From assembly GCA_050260775.1 (NCBI GenBank), contig JBLNCP010000043.1, positions 85,377 through 149,376 on the forward strand: a DNA stretch of 64,000 nucleotides, in the 5' to 3' direction. Position 1 is the first letter of the stretch. Every line of letters starts with the position of its first letter. The translations under genes and the position numbers were made by a program. The notes under the pieces are model-generated. The model did no database searches, was not told the origin of the DNA, and saw nothing but the letters and a program-made list of their open reading frames with translations. The DNA is from CALABS01 sp050260775. Its GTDB lineage: Bacteria > Pseudomonadota > Alphaproteobacteria > Rhodospirillales > Magnetospirillaceae. Below, one piece after another: positions 1 through 8,690 of this stretch.

Positions 1-369
1 CTCGCCCAGATCGACGATCAGCGGCTTCTTGCCGTAATGGATGGGATGATTGGACACCAGGTACCGGTACCGCTTCTTGGCCGCGAGCACGCTGGCCGCG
101 GAGACGATCCGCTGCTGCCACGGGCGGTATTCTGCCGGGATGTCGGCCATCGGGTGGGATACGACGATGTCGAAGCTGTCGTCCGGCAACACCTCCCACA
201 CGCACTTGTAATGGTTCACCAGCTCCGGCGTATGAAGCAGGAAGCCGATCCGGTCGATGGTGCCCAGCTCCTCGTGGGGCCGCGGCAGCGTGTAATAGAC
301 CCGGTGCCACAGAGCCTGGGCGCGCGGACCAAGGCGCTGGACGATCGAGCCGATGAGCCGGGCCAGCAT
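1..369 (-). CDS. Partial protein of unknown function at the edge of a polysaccharide locus
   Basis: Only the first 123 residues are in the window; the frame runs off the left edge. It starts with ATG at 369, two bases before the end of the upstream aminotransferase gene, so the two are almost certainly co-transcribed. The visible part begins MLARLIGSIVQRLGPRA and contains a HYKCVWEVLPDDSFDIVV stretch and an SNHPIHYGKKP stretch. That pattern is compatible with a GT-B-like or CDP-glycerol glycerophosphotransferase-like enzyme, but no diagnostic motif is visible. Its place at the end of a nucleotide-sugar operon suggests a role in surface-glycan assembly; this is inference. Confidence 0.6.
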   Translation of the reverse strand, partial: MLARLIGSIVQRLGPRAQALWHRVYYTLPRPHEELGTIDRIGFLLHTPELVNHYKCVWEVLPDDSFDIVVSHPMADIPAEYRPWQQRIVSAASVLAAKKRYRYLVSNHPIHYGKKPLIVDLGE

Positions 370-371
370 GG

Positions 372-1478
372 TCAGGCCCCGAAATACGAACGCACGGCGG
401 CAATCACCTGGTCCTGCTGGGTGTCGGTCATCTCGGGCCACAGCGGAAGGCTGAGGACGGTGTCGGCGAGGCCGGTGCCCAGGGCCTCGAGTTCGGGCGA
501 CACCGCGATGGCGCCCTCGTAGGCGCCGCAGCGGAACGGCGGCAGCGGGTAGTGGATCAGGGTGGCGATCCCCTGCTGGCGCAGGTGCTCGGCCAACGCC
601 TCGCGCCGGTCGGTCGCCACCACGAACAGGTGCCAGACGTGGCTCGACCCCGCGCGCACCGAGGGCAGCGCCAGCGGCAGATCGGCAAAGGCCGCGCAAT
701 AGCGGGCCGCAATGCGCTGTCGGGCGGCGTTCCGGTCGTCGAGGCCGCGGATCAGGACCCGCATCACCGCCGCCTGCATTTCATCGAGGCGGCTGTTCAC
801 CCCGGGAAGGTCGTGGTGATATTTCTGCTTGGCCCCGTAATTGCGCAGCATGCGCACCCGTTCGGCCAGCGCGGCGTCGTTGGTGGTGACGGCGCCGCCG
901 TCGCCCAGGGCCCCCAGGTTCTTGGTAGGGTAGAAGCTGAAGGCGGCCGCGTGTCCCAGGGCGCCGGTGCGCGTGCCGTGATCGGCGGCGCCGTGCGCCT
1001 GCGCGGCGTCCTCCATCAAGAACAGGCGGTGCGCGTCGGCGATCTGGCGCAACCGCGCCATATCGGCCGGCTGACCGTAGAGATGGACGGCGATGATGGC
1101 CCGGGTCCGCGGGGTGATCGCACGCTCGATGGCGTCCGGATCCAGCGTGTAGCTGCCGCGATCGACCGCGACCGGGACGGGGGTCGCGCCGCACGCGGTG
1201 ACCGCCAGCCAGGTGGCGATGAACGTGTGCACCGGCACCAGCACGTCGTGTCCGGCGCCGATGCCGGCCGCGCGCAGCACCAAGGTGAGGGCGTCGAGGC
1301 CGTTGCCGACGCCGACGCAATGGCCGGCTCCGCAATATGCGGCGAATTCCTGCTCGAAGGCCGCCAGTTCCGGGCCAAGAATGAAGTGGCCGGAGCTCAA
1401 GACCCTGTCGATCGCACCGGTGATCTCGTCCCGGTGCTGCTGGATCAGACCGTTCAATTCGAAGAAGGGAACAGTCAT
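372..1478 (-). CDS. DegT/DnrJ/EryC1/StrS family PLP-dependent sugar aminotransferase (FdtB/QdtB-like)
   Basis: This 368-residue protein is full length for the sugar aminotransferase family. It has the family's GNGLDALTLVLRA motif near residue 58, the ED-AQAHGA segment, and the FSFYPTKNLGALGDGG motif whose lysine forms the PLP Schiff base. It would transfer an amino group from glutamate to a keto sugar nucleotide. The start overlaps the stop of the 3,4-ketoisomerase gene by 4 bp, and rmlA and rmlB lie just upstream. That context points to 3-amination of a dTDP-3-keto-6-deoxyhexose, giving dTDP-Fuc3N or dTDP-Qui3N. The sequence alone does not tell the galacto product from the gluco product. Confidence 0.88.
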   Translation of the reverse strand: MTVPFFELNGLIQQHRDEITGAIDRVLSSGHFILGPELAAFEQEFAAYCGAGHCVGVGNGLDALTLVLRAAGIGAGHDVLVPVHTFIATWLAVTACGATPVPVAVDRGSYTLDPDAIERAITPRTRAIIAVHLYGQPADMARLRQIADAHRLFLMEDAAQAHGAADHGTRTGALGHAAAFSFYPTKNLGALGDGGAVTTNDAALAERVRMLRNYGAKQKYHHDLPGVNSRLDEMQAAVMRVLIRGLDDRNAARQRIAARYCAAFADLPLALPSVRAGSSHVWHLFVVATDRREALAEHLRQQGIATLIHYPLPPFRCGAYEGAIAVSPELEALGTGLADTVLSLPLWPEMTDTQQDQVIAAVRSYFGA

Positions 1479-1903
1479 GAACCTACCACCGCATGAAAGG
1501 CGTTGTAGTCACGGATGTAGTCTTCCTCCTTGTAGACGTCCGACGCCAGGACGGCGAGCACGGATGTCGCCGACATCTGGATATCCCGCCACACGATCGG
1601 CTCGACCAGCAGTCCCACGTCGGGCCGGTCCAGGACGAAGGTCTGGCGTTCCGCCCCGTCGTCGATGTCGATCGTCACCCGGCCGCACATGGCGATCATG
1701 AATTGGCGCAGCTGCAAGTGGGCATGACCGCCGCGGACGGCCTCGGTCGCATTGCCGTGCAGCCAATACAGGCGCCGCGGCGTGAACGGCAGCCAGTCCT
1801 CGGCCGCCACCGACAGGGCTCCCCGCCCGTCGACGATGGTCGGGACGGCAAGCAGGGTGGCGCGACCGCGCACCGGTGCGGCGACGGCGTCACCCGAGCT
1901 CAT
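1475..1903 (-). CDS. dTDP-4-keto-6-deoxyglucose 3,4-ketoisomerase (WxcM/FdtA-like cupin)
   Basis: This 142-residue single-domain cupin matches the WxcM-like/FdtA family. Features seen are RRLYWLHG near residue 44, the conserved GGHAHLQLRQFMIAMCG segment carrying the paired histidines of the active site, and the C-terminal SDVYKEEDYIRDYNAF signature. Family members move the keto group of dTDP-4-keto-6-deoxyglucose from C4 to C3, which makes the substrate of the adjacent aminotransferase. The gene overlaps rmlA by 14 bp and the aminotransferase by 4 bp, so translation is probably coupled. FdtA (galacto) and QdtA (gluco) types cannot be told apart here. Confidence 0.87.
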   Translation of the reverse strand: MSSGDAVAAPVRGRATLLAVPTIVDGRGALSVAAEDWLPFTPRRLYWLHGNATEAVRGGHAHLQLRQFMIAMCGRVTIDIDDGAERQTFVLDRPDVGLLVEPIVWRDIQMSATSVLAVLASDVYKEEDYIRDYNAFHAVVGS

Positions 1904-2759
1904 TCAGGACATCTTCGAGGTATTGGCCGATCGCATTGTTCTTCATCCGGTTGGCGAGGTTGCGGGCCGCCACCTTGTCGATCAGCTCCATGCGCACCGC
2001 GATCTCCTCGAGGCAGGCCAGCATCACGCCCTGGCGGGTCTCCAGGGTGTGGACGAACTGGCTGGCCGCCAGCAGGTTCTCGAACGTGCCGGCGTCGAGC
2101 CAGAAGGCGCCGCGGCGCAGCCGGGTGACCTCCATCTTGCCGCGGGCAAGGTAGACGTTGTTGAGATCGGTGATCTCCAGCTCGCCGCGCGGCGAGGGCT
2201 TGAGGTTGCGGGCGATGGCCGAGACCTCGCCGTCGTAGAAGTACAGCCCGGTCGCCGCCCAGTGGGACTTGGGATTGGCCGGCTTTTCCTCGATCGACAG
2301 CACGGTGTCGCCGGAAAATTCGACCACCCCGAACTGGCGGGGGTCGGCGACCCGGGTGGCGAAGATGTGCGCGCCGTCCTGCAGGGTGGCGGCCTTCAGC
2401 AGCACCTTCGCCAGGTCGTTGGCGTAGAAGATGTTGTCGCCGAGGATCAGGCAGCACGGACTGCCGGCCAGGAATTCCTCGGCGATGATGAAGGCCTGCG
2501 CGATGCCTTCCGGCTTGGGCTGTTCGGCATAGCACAGCTTCAGGCCCCAATCCGACCCGTCTCCCAGCAGATCCCGGATCAGCGGCAGGTCCCTCGGGGT
2601 CGAAATGATCATGATCTCGGTGATGCCGCCCAGCATCAGGGTCGAGAGCGGATAGTAGATCAGCGGCTTGTTATAGACGGGAAGCAGCTGCTTCGACACC
2701 GATTTCGTCAGCGGATAGAGGCGGCTGCCCGATCCGCCGGCAAGCAGGATAGCTTTCAT
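1890..2759 (-). CDS. rmlA: Glucose-1-phosphate thymidylyltransferase
   Basis: This 289-residue RmlA makes dTDP-glucose from dTTP and glucose-1-phosphate, the entry step for dTDP-deoxysugars. The N-terminus MKAILLAGGSGSRLYPLT holds the G-x-G-x-R nucleotide-binding loop. Further signatures are KQLLPVYNKPLIYYPLS, the LILGDNIFY aspartate motif and VVEFSGDTVLSIEEKP. The length is normal for the family. It sits 9 bp downstream of rmlB and overlaps the ketoisomerase gene. No rmlC or rmlD is adjacent, so its product here most likely feeds the amino sugar rather than rhamnose. Confidence 0.97.
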   Translation of the reverse strand: MKAILLAGGSGSRLYPLTKSVSKQLLPVYNKPLIYYPLSTLMLGGITEIMIISTPRDLPLIRDLLGDGSDWGLKLCYAEQPKPEGIAQAFIIAEEFLAGSPCCLILGDNIFYANDLAKVLLKAATLQDGAHIFATRVADPRQFGVVEFSGDTVLSIEEKPANPKSHWAATGLYFYDGEVSAIARNLKPSPRGELEITDLNNVYLARGKMEVTRLRRGAFWLDAGTFENLLAASQFVHTLETRQGVMLACLEEIAVRMELIDKVAARNLANRMKNNAIGQYLEDVLNELG

Positions 2760-2768
2760 TGCATATTC

Positions 2769-3833
2769 TCACGCAGATTTCTTTACCGCGGCGATTGGTC
2801 CCTTACCGCGACGGTCCCTGTGCACGCCAAGTCCCTGAACCAATTCCAGGTTGGCAAGATACCATGCGACCGTCGCCCGCAGGCCCTCGGCAAAGCTGTG
2901 CCGGGGCTGCCAGCCGAGCTCCGCCGTGATCTTGGAATGGTCGATCGCATAGCGGAAATCGTGGCCGGGGCGGTCGTGGACATGGGTGATGAGCCGGGCA
3001 TACTCCTCGGCGCCCGGCCGCAGCTCGTCGAGGATCCCGCAGATGGCGCGGGCGAGGTCGATGTTGCGGCGCTCCGATCCGCCACCGACGTTGTAGCGCT
3101 CGCCGACCCGCCCCCGCTCCAGTACGGTGAGCAGGCCCTCGACGTGGTCCTCCACGAAGAGCCAATCGCGCACATTGGTGCCGCCCCCGTAGATCGGGAT
3201 CGGCCTCCCCTCGAGCGCGTTGAGGATGCACACCGGGATCAACTTCTCCGGATACTGCCACGGCCCGTAATTGTTCGAGCAATTGGTGATCAATACGGGA
3301 AGGCCAAATGTCTCGCCCCAGGACCGCACCAGGAAATCCGAGGATGCCTTACTGGCGGAATAGGGCGAGTTGGGGGCGTAGGGCGTCGTCTCGGTGAAGG
3401 CGCCCTCGTCGCCCAGCGACCCGTACACCTCGTCGGTGGAGATGTGGAGGAAGCGGAAGGCCGGCTTCCGCTCGGCAGGAAGTTCCTCGTAATAGCGCCT
3501 CGCCGCCTGCAACAGGGTCAAGGTGCCCATGACGTTGACGTCGACGAAGGTGCCGGGGTCGTCGATGGAGCGATCCACGTGGCTCTCGGCGGCCAGATGC
3601 ATGACGGCGTCCGGCTGGTGCAGGGCGAAGATCCGTTGCAGGGCGGCGGCATCCCGGATGTCGGCATGCTCGAACCGGTAGCGCGGATCGTCCGCGATGG
3701 CCGCCACTGCCTGCGGGATGGCGGCGTAGGTCAGGGCATCGAGATTGACGATACTGTGTTCGGTAGCCCGGATCACATGCCGGCAAAGGGCGGAGCCGAT
3801 GAAGCCGGCCCCGCCGGTCACCAGGATCTTCAT
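2769..3833 (-). CDS. rmlB: dTDP-glucose 4,6-dehydratase
   Basis: This 354-residue short-chain dehydrogenase/reductase makes dTDP-4-keto-6-deoxyglucose. The Rossmann motif TGGAGFIGSAL is at residues 6-16. The HLAAESHVDRSI segment and the STDEVYG motif (acid/base residues) are typical of RmlB, followed by the catalytic YSASKASSD (YxxxK). It is the first gene of the minus-strand amino-sugar operon, with 118 bp before the acyltransferase gene upstream that may hold its promoter. The start is ATG at 3833, about 10 bp after a GGGAG. Confidence 0.97.
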   Translation of the reverse strand: MKILVTGGAGFIGSALCRHVIRATEHSIVNLDALTYAAIPQAVAAIADDPRYRFEHADIRDAAALQRIFALHQPDAVMHLAAESHVDRSIDDPGTFVDVNVMGTLTLLQAARRYYEELPAERKPAFRFLHISTDEVYGSLGDEGAFTETTPYAPNSPYSASKASSDFLVRSWGETFGLPVLITNCSNNYGPWQYPEKLIPVCILNALEGRPIPIYGGGTNVRDWLFVEDHVEGLLTVLERGRVGERYNVGGGSERRNIDLARAICGILDELRPGAEEYARLITHVHDRPGHDFRYAIDHSKITAELGWQPRHSFAEGLRATVAWYLANLELVQGLGVHRDRRGKGPIAAVKKSA

Positions 3834-3951
3834 AATCTCGCGTCTCCCTGAAGCCCTAAATCGGGCCGCATAAGCCCCCTTCTAATAGCACTGTGCGGGC
3901 GCTGGCGCATCAAATCGTATCGCCCGCGCCCGGGCCGGAATCGGGACGGGC

Positions 3952-4686
3952 TCAGGAGAATTGCTTCACCCAGGCGGCGACCACGTCCTCGGGGTAGCCG
4001 CGGTGGAAGTGACGCCGCCAAGGATAGGCGCGGGAGCCGTCGGGGAGCTTGAGATCGGCGGTGCTGCACAGGACCTTGGCCGGACTTCCCCCCACCACCG
4101 TGTCAGCCTCGACGTCGCGGTTGACGGTGCTGTTGGCGGCCACCAGGGCGCCGGTTCTCACCCTGACCCCCGGCAGCACCACCGCCATCGCCGCGATCAC
4201 CCCGAAATCCTCGATGGTGGCCCCGACCTCGATGTTGCTCGGGGGGTGGCGGTCGTTGGTGAGCACGACATGGGGAAACAGCCAGACGAAATTGCCGAGC
4301 GTGGTGCCTTGCGCCACGAACACGTTGCTCTGCATCCGCACGTCGTGGCCGATCGTGCACTTGCCCTGGATGTCGCCCAGCGTCCCGACCTGCAGGCGGT
4401 CGCCGGCCACGGTCCTCTCGCGGACGGTGACCCGATGGCCGGTGACCAGCCGGTCCCCGAAAGTGGATCCCTGATAGAACACGCTGTGCGAGCGGATGGT
4501 CGCGCCCTTGCCGATGACCAGCATCTCACCGGGCGCCAGGGGCGTCGGATAGCCGATCTCGCAATGGGAGCCGATGGTCGATCCCTCGCCGATCACCACG
4601 TCGTCGTGAATGATGGTGAAGGCGCCGATGGTGACGTCCTTCCCAAGGCGGGCCTTGGGGGATACGAGCGCGGTTGGATGGATCAT
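3952..4686 (-). CDS. Left-handed beta-helix acyltransferase, candidate dTDP-amino-sugar N-acetyltransferase
   Basis: The protein is 244 residues from ATG at 4686 (MIHPTALVSPKARLG). It shows hexapeptide repeats almost throughout, such as VTIGAF, VVIGEG, STIGSH, CTIGHD and VRTGAL, which form a trimeric left-handed beta helix that uses acyl-CoA. The DRHPP segment near residue 148 is the usual place of the active-site histidine. It follows the same strand as the rmlBA-ketoisomerase-aminotransferase set, so N-acetylation of dTDP-Fuc3N or Qui3N is the best guess. O-acylation of another sugar cannot be excluded. A longer start at 4776 exists but would add unrelated sequence. Confidence 0.8.
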   Translation of the reverse strand: MIHPTALVSPKARLGKDVTIGAFTIIHDDVVIGEGSTIGSHCEIGYPTPLAPGEMLVIGKGATIRSHSVFYQGSTFGDRLVTGHRVTVRERTVAGDRLQVGTLGDIQGKCTIGHDVRMQSNVFVAQGTTLGNFVWLFPHVVLTNDRHPPSNIEVGATIEDFGVIAAMAVVLPGVRVRTGALVAANSTVNRDVEADTVVGGSPAKVLCSTADLKLPDGSRAYPWRRHFHRGYPEDVVAAWVKQFS

Positions 4687-4772
4687 GAAGCTCTGTTGCG
4701 TCCTGCCCTGATCAGCAATCAGTAACCTACGCCGAGGGGCAGTCGAAACCAAGCCGCATGCCGTCCGCGGCC

Positions 4773-5540
4773 TCAATGCAGCCAGTCGGCCGTCGAAGCG
4801 GGCTGCGCCCCGGTGCCGTGATCCGTCTGCAGGTCGACGATCGGCTGCTCGGCGGCATGGCCCAGCGGGGTCAGTCCATACTCCGCCTCGATGGCCCGCA
4901 ACAGGGTGTAATGGTTGGCCGGCGCGTCCACGTGCCCGACCGGCACATGGTCGCCCACCACGATGGTCGGCACGTGGTTGTTGCCGGGATGGCCCTCGTC
5001 GAAGGTGACGATGAGCAGGCTGTCATGGGTCTTGGCCCATTCCGCATAGGCACCCAGATGGTCGCGCAGCCATGCGTCCCCCTTCGCGATGCTGGCACTG
5101 TGCATGTTGTGCTGGCTGTCGGGGGCGACGAAGGACACGGTGGGTAAGGAGTCGAATCCCGCGGCCGTGGTGGGGAACGACGCAAAGTTGGCGCCATTGT
5201 CGATCGTGGTCGTGAAGGACAGCCACGGCTGCACCGCCGTCTTCGCGCCGTCTTCGGCGAACCCGGTGAAGCTTCCGCCCGCCGCCTCGACCTGGTCGGC
5301 GAGAGTGGGGTCGGTGAGCATGACCGGGCGGTTGCCGGTCACCCCGTGCTGGTCGCCGGAAAAAAGGGCGATGTAGTTCGGCTGGCTGGGGTTGGTGATC
5401 GCCTGGTAATGGGTGAAGAAGGTCCCCTCTCCGGCCAGCGTGTTGATGAACTCGGCCTTGGGGTTGCCGATGATCTGGCCGTAGGTTTTGTTCTCTTCCA
5501 CCACGACGACGATGTGGCTGGGGCCGTCCTGGATCGCCAT
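4773..5540 (-). CDS. Phosphoesterase family protein (acid phosphatase/phospholipase C-like)
   Basis: This 255-residue protein is a single phosphoesterase-family domain of the alkaline phosphatase superfamily. Evidence is the N-terminal VVVVEENKTYGQIIG (metal-binding Glu-Asn), the PSQPNYIALFSGDQHG segment, SFVAPDSQHNMHS, and the LLIVTFDEGHPGNNHVPTIV metal-site block. The chosen ATG at 5540 follows a clean GGAGG with 5-bp spacing; a GTG four codons earlier lies within that ribosome-binding site. No signal peptide is visible, unlike many secreted members. Why it sits inside a sugar-nucleotide locus is not clear. Confidence 0.82.
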   Translation of the reverse strand: MAIQDGPSHIVVVVEENKTYGQIIGNPKAEFINTLAGEGTFFTHYQAITNPSQPNYIALFSGDQHGVTGNRPVMLTDPTLADQVEAAGGSFTGFAEDGAKTAVQPWLSFTTTIDNGANFASFPTTAAGFDSLPTVSFVAPDSQHNMHSASIAKGDAWLRDHLGAYAEWAKTHDSLLIVTFDEGHPGNNHVPTIVVGDHVPVGHVDAPANHYTLLRAIEAEYGLTPLGHAAEQPIVDLQTDHGTGAQPASTADWLH

Positions 5541-5577
5541 GGCTGCCTCCACGGAATGCCCTGATAACGGCCGGCGG

Positions 5578-7497
5578 CTAGAGATGTTCTCCTTCCCTCA
5601 CCTTTGTGTCGGCCGTCTCCTGCCGGAATTCCGGGACGAGGCCCTGCAGCAATCTGCGGACCTGTCCGCAATCCCGCTGGCGGCTTGCCGCGGTGAGGTC
5701 GTGGAGGCTGGCCGCCAGTTCCTTGATGTCGACCGAGCGCGGTGACGCGAGCAGGATCCCGTCGCGGTCGGTCGGTTCGGTTTCCTCGGCCCCGTGGAAG
5801 ACCTCTTCATAGAGCTTCTCGCCCGGACGCAGGCCGGTGAACACGATCTCAACGTCCTTGTCGGGGCGCAGGCCGGCCAGGCGGATCATCTGCCGCGCCA
5901 GGTCGACGATCTTCACCGGCTTGCCCATGTCGAGGACGTAGATCTTGCCCTGGTCGTGGTGGCTGACCCCGAGCGTCGAGGCCTGGAGCACCAGTTCGAC
6001 CGCCTCGCGGATGGTCATGAAGAAGCGTTCGATCTCGGGATGGGTGACCGTCAGCGGCCCGCCCCGTTCCAGCTGGCGCTGGAACAGTGGCACCACCGAG
6101 CCGGTCGAGCCCAGCACGTTGCCGAACCGCACGGTGACGAAGCGGGTCCCCAGCTGCTCGAGGTCCAGCGACTGGCAATACATCTCGGCGACGCGCTTGG
6201 TGGTGCCCATGACGTTGGTGGGATTCACCGCCTTGTCGGTGGAGATCATCACCATGGCCGAGACCCCGAAGGCGACGCAGGCGTCGGCGACGTTGCGGCT
6301 GCCCACCACGTTGGTGAGCACGCCCTCGACCGGGTTGGCCTCGACGATGGGAACGTGCTTCAGGGCCGCGGCGTGGAACACCAGTTGCGGGCGATGGGCC
6401 GCGAAGATGGTATCGAGGCTCTGACGGTCGCGGACGTCGCCGAGCAGGGCGGTTCGCCGCAGATCGGGCTTGGTCTCCGCCATTTCGAGGTCGATGCGGT
6501 AGAGCGCGTACTCGCAATTGTCCACCAGCACCAGCTCGTCGGGACCGAAGCCGGCGATCTGGCGCACCAGTTCGCTGCCGATGCTGCCGCCGGCGCCGGT
6601 GACGAGCACCCGCTTGCCGCGGATCAGTTGACGCATGCCATCCTGGTCCAGCACCGCCTGCGGCCGCCCCAGCAGGTCTTCCAAGGCGATGGGACGGACG
6701 CTGACGGTATCCTCGCCGACCGTCTTGAAATCGGTCACCTTCGGGGCGCGCGACAGCGGCAGCCCCAGTCGGTCGGCCTGGTCCAGCAACTCGCGGACGG
6801 CGTCGCCCGCCAGGCGGTCGTCGGCGATCACCAGCTTCTGCGGCCGGTCACCGCGCTCGGCCAGGCCCTTGAGCAGGTCGGGCAGCCGGTCGGTGGTGCC
6901 GATGACCGAAACCCCGTGGATGTTGCGCCCGACCCGATTGGCCTTGTCGCTGATCATCGCCACGGCGCGGTACTGCGCCAGGGGGTTGCGCTGGGTGGCG
7001 CGGATGAACAGCTCGGCGTCATCGTCGCAGCCGACCAGCAGCACGGGGACGCGCTTGTCCGCCGCGGAGGCCTTGGCCTCCAACCGCCGGTCCTTGAACA
7101 GCCGGTAGACGAAGCGTGGCCCCCCGACCAGCGTCATCAGCACGAACCAGTTGATCAGCGGCAGCGACCGGGGCATCGAATCCAGGCGGTTCCACAGGAA
7201 CATCACCGGGAGGAACAGCAGGATGGTGAGGGTGACCGCCCGGGTGATGGCCATCAGGTCGTTGACCGAGGCATAGCGCCACACGCCGCGGTACATGCCG
7301 GCGATCCGGAACACCGCCGCCGCCACCAGGGTGAAGACCAGCACCCCGACCGACAGCATGCCCCCGTACGAGGTGATATCGTCGCCGACCCGCAGGTAGA
7401 GCGACAGCACGAGCGACGCCGCGGCCATCACGAGGTCGTGGCAATAGGCCAGCCGGGCCTTGGTGAGTGGGATGCCGAAAACGGTCATGGCAGGCAT
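5578..7497 (-). CDS. CapD/WbpM-type membrane nucleotide-sugar 4,6-dehydratase/epimerase
   Basis: The protein has about 639 residues. Residues 1-130 contain four hydrophobic segments. A linker CoA-binding-like Rossmann domain follows, then a C-terminal SDR domain with TGAGGSIGSELVRQI near residue 300, DVRDRQSL, FHAAALKHVPIVE and STDKAVNPTNVMGTTKR. The Met-x3-Lys in place of Tyr-x3-Lys is typical of the WbpM/PglF group, which makes UDP-4-keto-6-deoxy-GlcNAc and commits UDP-GlcNAc to QuiNAc, FucNAc or bacillosamine. A TTG nine bases upstream of ATG 7497 and an ATG at 7488 are alternative starts. The gene is 23 bp from the GT4 gene. Confidence 0.9.
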   Translation of the reverse strand: MPAMTVFGIPLTKARLAYCHDLVMAAASLVLSLYLRVGDDITSYGGMLSVGVLVFTLVAAAVFRIAGMYRGVWRYASVNDLMAITRAVTLTILLFLPVMFLWNRLDSMPRSLPLINWFVLMTLVGGPRFVYRLFKDRRLEAKASAADKRVPVLLVGCDDDAELFIRATQRNPLAQYRAVAMISDKANRVGRNIHGVSVIGTTDRLPDLLKGLAERGDRPQKLVIADDRLAGDAVRELLDQADRLGLPLSRAPKVTDFKTVGEDTVSVRPIALEDLLGRPQAVLDQDGMRQLIRGKRVLVTGAGGSIGSELVRQIAGFGPDELVLVDNCEYALYRIDLEMAETKPDLRRTALLGDVRDRQSLDTIFAAHRPQLVFHAAALKHVPIVEANPVEGVLTNVVGSRNVADACVAFGVSAMVMISTDKAVNPTNVMGTTKRVAEMYCQSLDLEQLGTRFVTVRFGNVLGSTGSVVPLFQRQLERGGPLTVTHPEIERFFMTIREAVELVLQASTLGVSHHDQGKIYVLDMGKPVKIVDLARQMIRLAGLRPDKDVEIVFTGLRPGEKLYEEVFHGAEETEPTDRDGILLASPRSVDIKELAASLHDLTAASRQRDCGQVRRLLQGLVPEFRQETADTKVREGEHL

Positions 7498-7520
7498 ATA
7501 CCCCAAGCCGGCGGTCAGAG

Positions 7521-8690
7521 CTAAGCCAAAACGTCCGCGGGCGTTCCGTCGGGTCCTTGACGGCGCAAGGTGCGGTAGAGCTCGAGGCAGCGCCGGATGA
7601 TGATGCGGTCCGAAAACTTGCTGTCGATGTCCTGGCGCGCCGCATTGCCCATGCGGTGGCGCAATTGGGCATCCTCGGCCAGCCGCGCCAGGGCATCCGC
7701 AAGCGGTTCCACCGATTTCACCGGTACCAGCAGGCCGTTATGCCCGTCCTTGACCAATTCGCGGCACCCGGGTGCGTCGGTCGCCACCATCGGGCGACCG
7801 GCGGCGGCGGCTTCCAGCAGGCTCTTGGGCAGGCCCTCGCGGTAGGACGGCAGCACGGCGATGTGGGCGCCCTGCCACAGCGCGGCGACGTCGTCGACCT
7901 GGCCCAGCCACTCGACGATGCCCTCGGCATGCCAGGTCCGCAGCTGCTCCTCGGTGATGGTGCGGGGATTCTCCAGGTCGGGCATCCCGGCCAGCCGCAG
8001 CCGCAGCGGCACGCCCCGCGCGCGCAGCAGGCGCATCGCCGCCACCGCCTCGCCGACGCCCTTGTCCCACAGCATGCGCGCCACCAGGACGGCCACCCGG
8101 ACGCCCTCGGGTTCGGGCGTCGGGGCGAAGCGCTCGGCGTCGACGCCCGAACCGGGAATCAGGCTGACCCGCTCCGGCTCCAGAAGGGTGCCGGCGAACT
8201 GGGCGTAATCGTCCTGGTTCTGGACGATGACGTGGCTGGCCCGGCGGTTGAGCAGGGTCCTAAACGCCCGCACCAGAACCGGTCTCAGCACCCGCGCCTT
8301 GAGCGAGCGGTTGATGAAGATGTAGCCCAGACCGGCCAGGGTGGTCACCACCACCGGCAGGCCGGTGACCGCCGCCGCGATGGAGCCGAACAGGCTGGGC
8401 TTGAGCGCGAACTGGTGGACCACGTCCGGCCGTTCGGCGCGGAAGATGCCGATGAGCTGGATCAGCGCCGCCAGATCATCGAACGGATTGGCCAGGCGCC
8501 GACGCAGACGGATCGGGATGACCCGCACGCCCTCGGCCTCGATGCGGGCCCGGTCGGTCCCCACCCGGCAGGCGACCACGACCTCGTAACCGGCGGCAAT
8601 GGCGGCGCGGGCGAGCGACAGGCGGTGGGAGACGAAATACCAATCCTCGCTCACCAGGAACATCAGCTTGGGGCGGGCGCCGACGCTCAT
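7521..8690 (-). CDS. Family 4 glycosyltransferase
   Basis: This 389-residue GT-B enzyme begins MSVGARPKLMFLVSEDWYFV. The N-terminal half resembles WbpX/PglA-type transferases that act on lipid-linked sugars (RRLANPFDDLAALIQLIGIF, VVHQFALKPSLFG). The C-terminal half has VARMLWDKGVGE, the GQVDDVAALW segment and the donor-binding SYREGLPKSLLEAAAAGRP motif. It overlaps the GT2 gene upstream by 4 bp (ATGA), so the two are translationally coupled. Next to a WbpM-type dehydratase it may initiate or extend a glycan carrying a 6-deoxy-HexNAc; this is inference. Confidence 0.88.
   Translation of the reverse strand: MSVGARPKLMFLVSEDWYFVSHRLSLARAAIAAGYEVVVACRVGTDRARIEAEGVRVIPIRLRRRLANPFDDLAALIQLIGIFRAERPDVVHQFALKPSLFGSIAAAVTGLPVVVTTLAGLGYIFINRSLKARVLRPVLVRAFRTLLNRRASHVIVQNQDDYAQFAGTLLEPERVSLIPGSGVDAERFAPTPEPEGVRVAVLVARMLWDKGVGEAVAAMRLLRARGVPLRLRLAGMPDLENPRTITEEQLRTWHAEGIVEWLGQVDDVAALWQGAHIAVLPSYREGLPKSLLEAAAAGRPMVATDAPGCRELVKDGHNGLLVPVKSVEPLADALARLAEDAQLRHRMGNAARQDIDSKFSDRIIIRRCLELYRTLRRQGPDGTPADVLA

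Noticed and set aside
1752..3851. 699-codon open frame on the plus strand
   Set aside because: It is antisense to rmlB, rmlA and the ketoisomerase gene, all of which have full family motifs. Long antisense frames are expected at this GC content.
5794..7524. 576-codon open frame on the plus strand
   Set aside because: It is antisense to the CapD-type dehydratase gene. The translation is His/Gly/Gln-rich with no motif.
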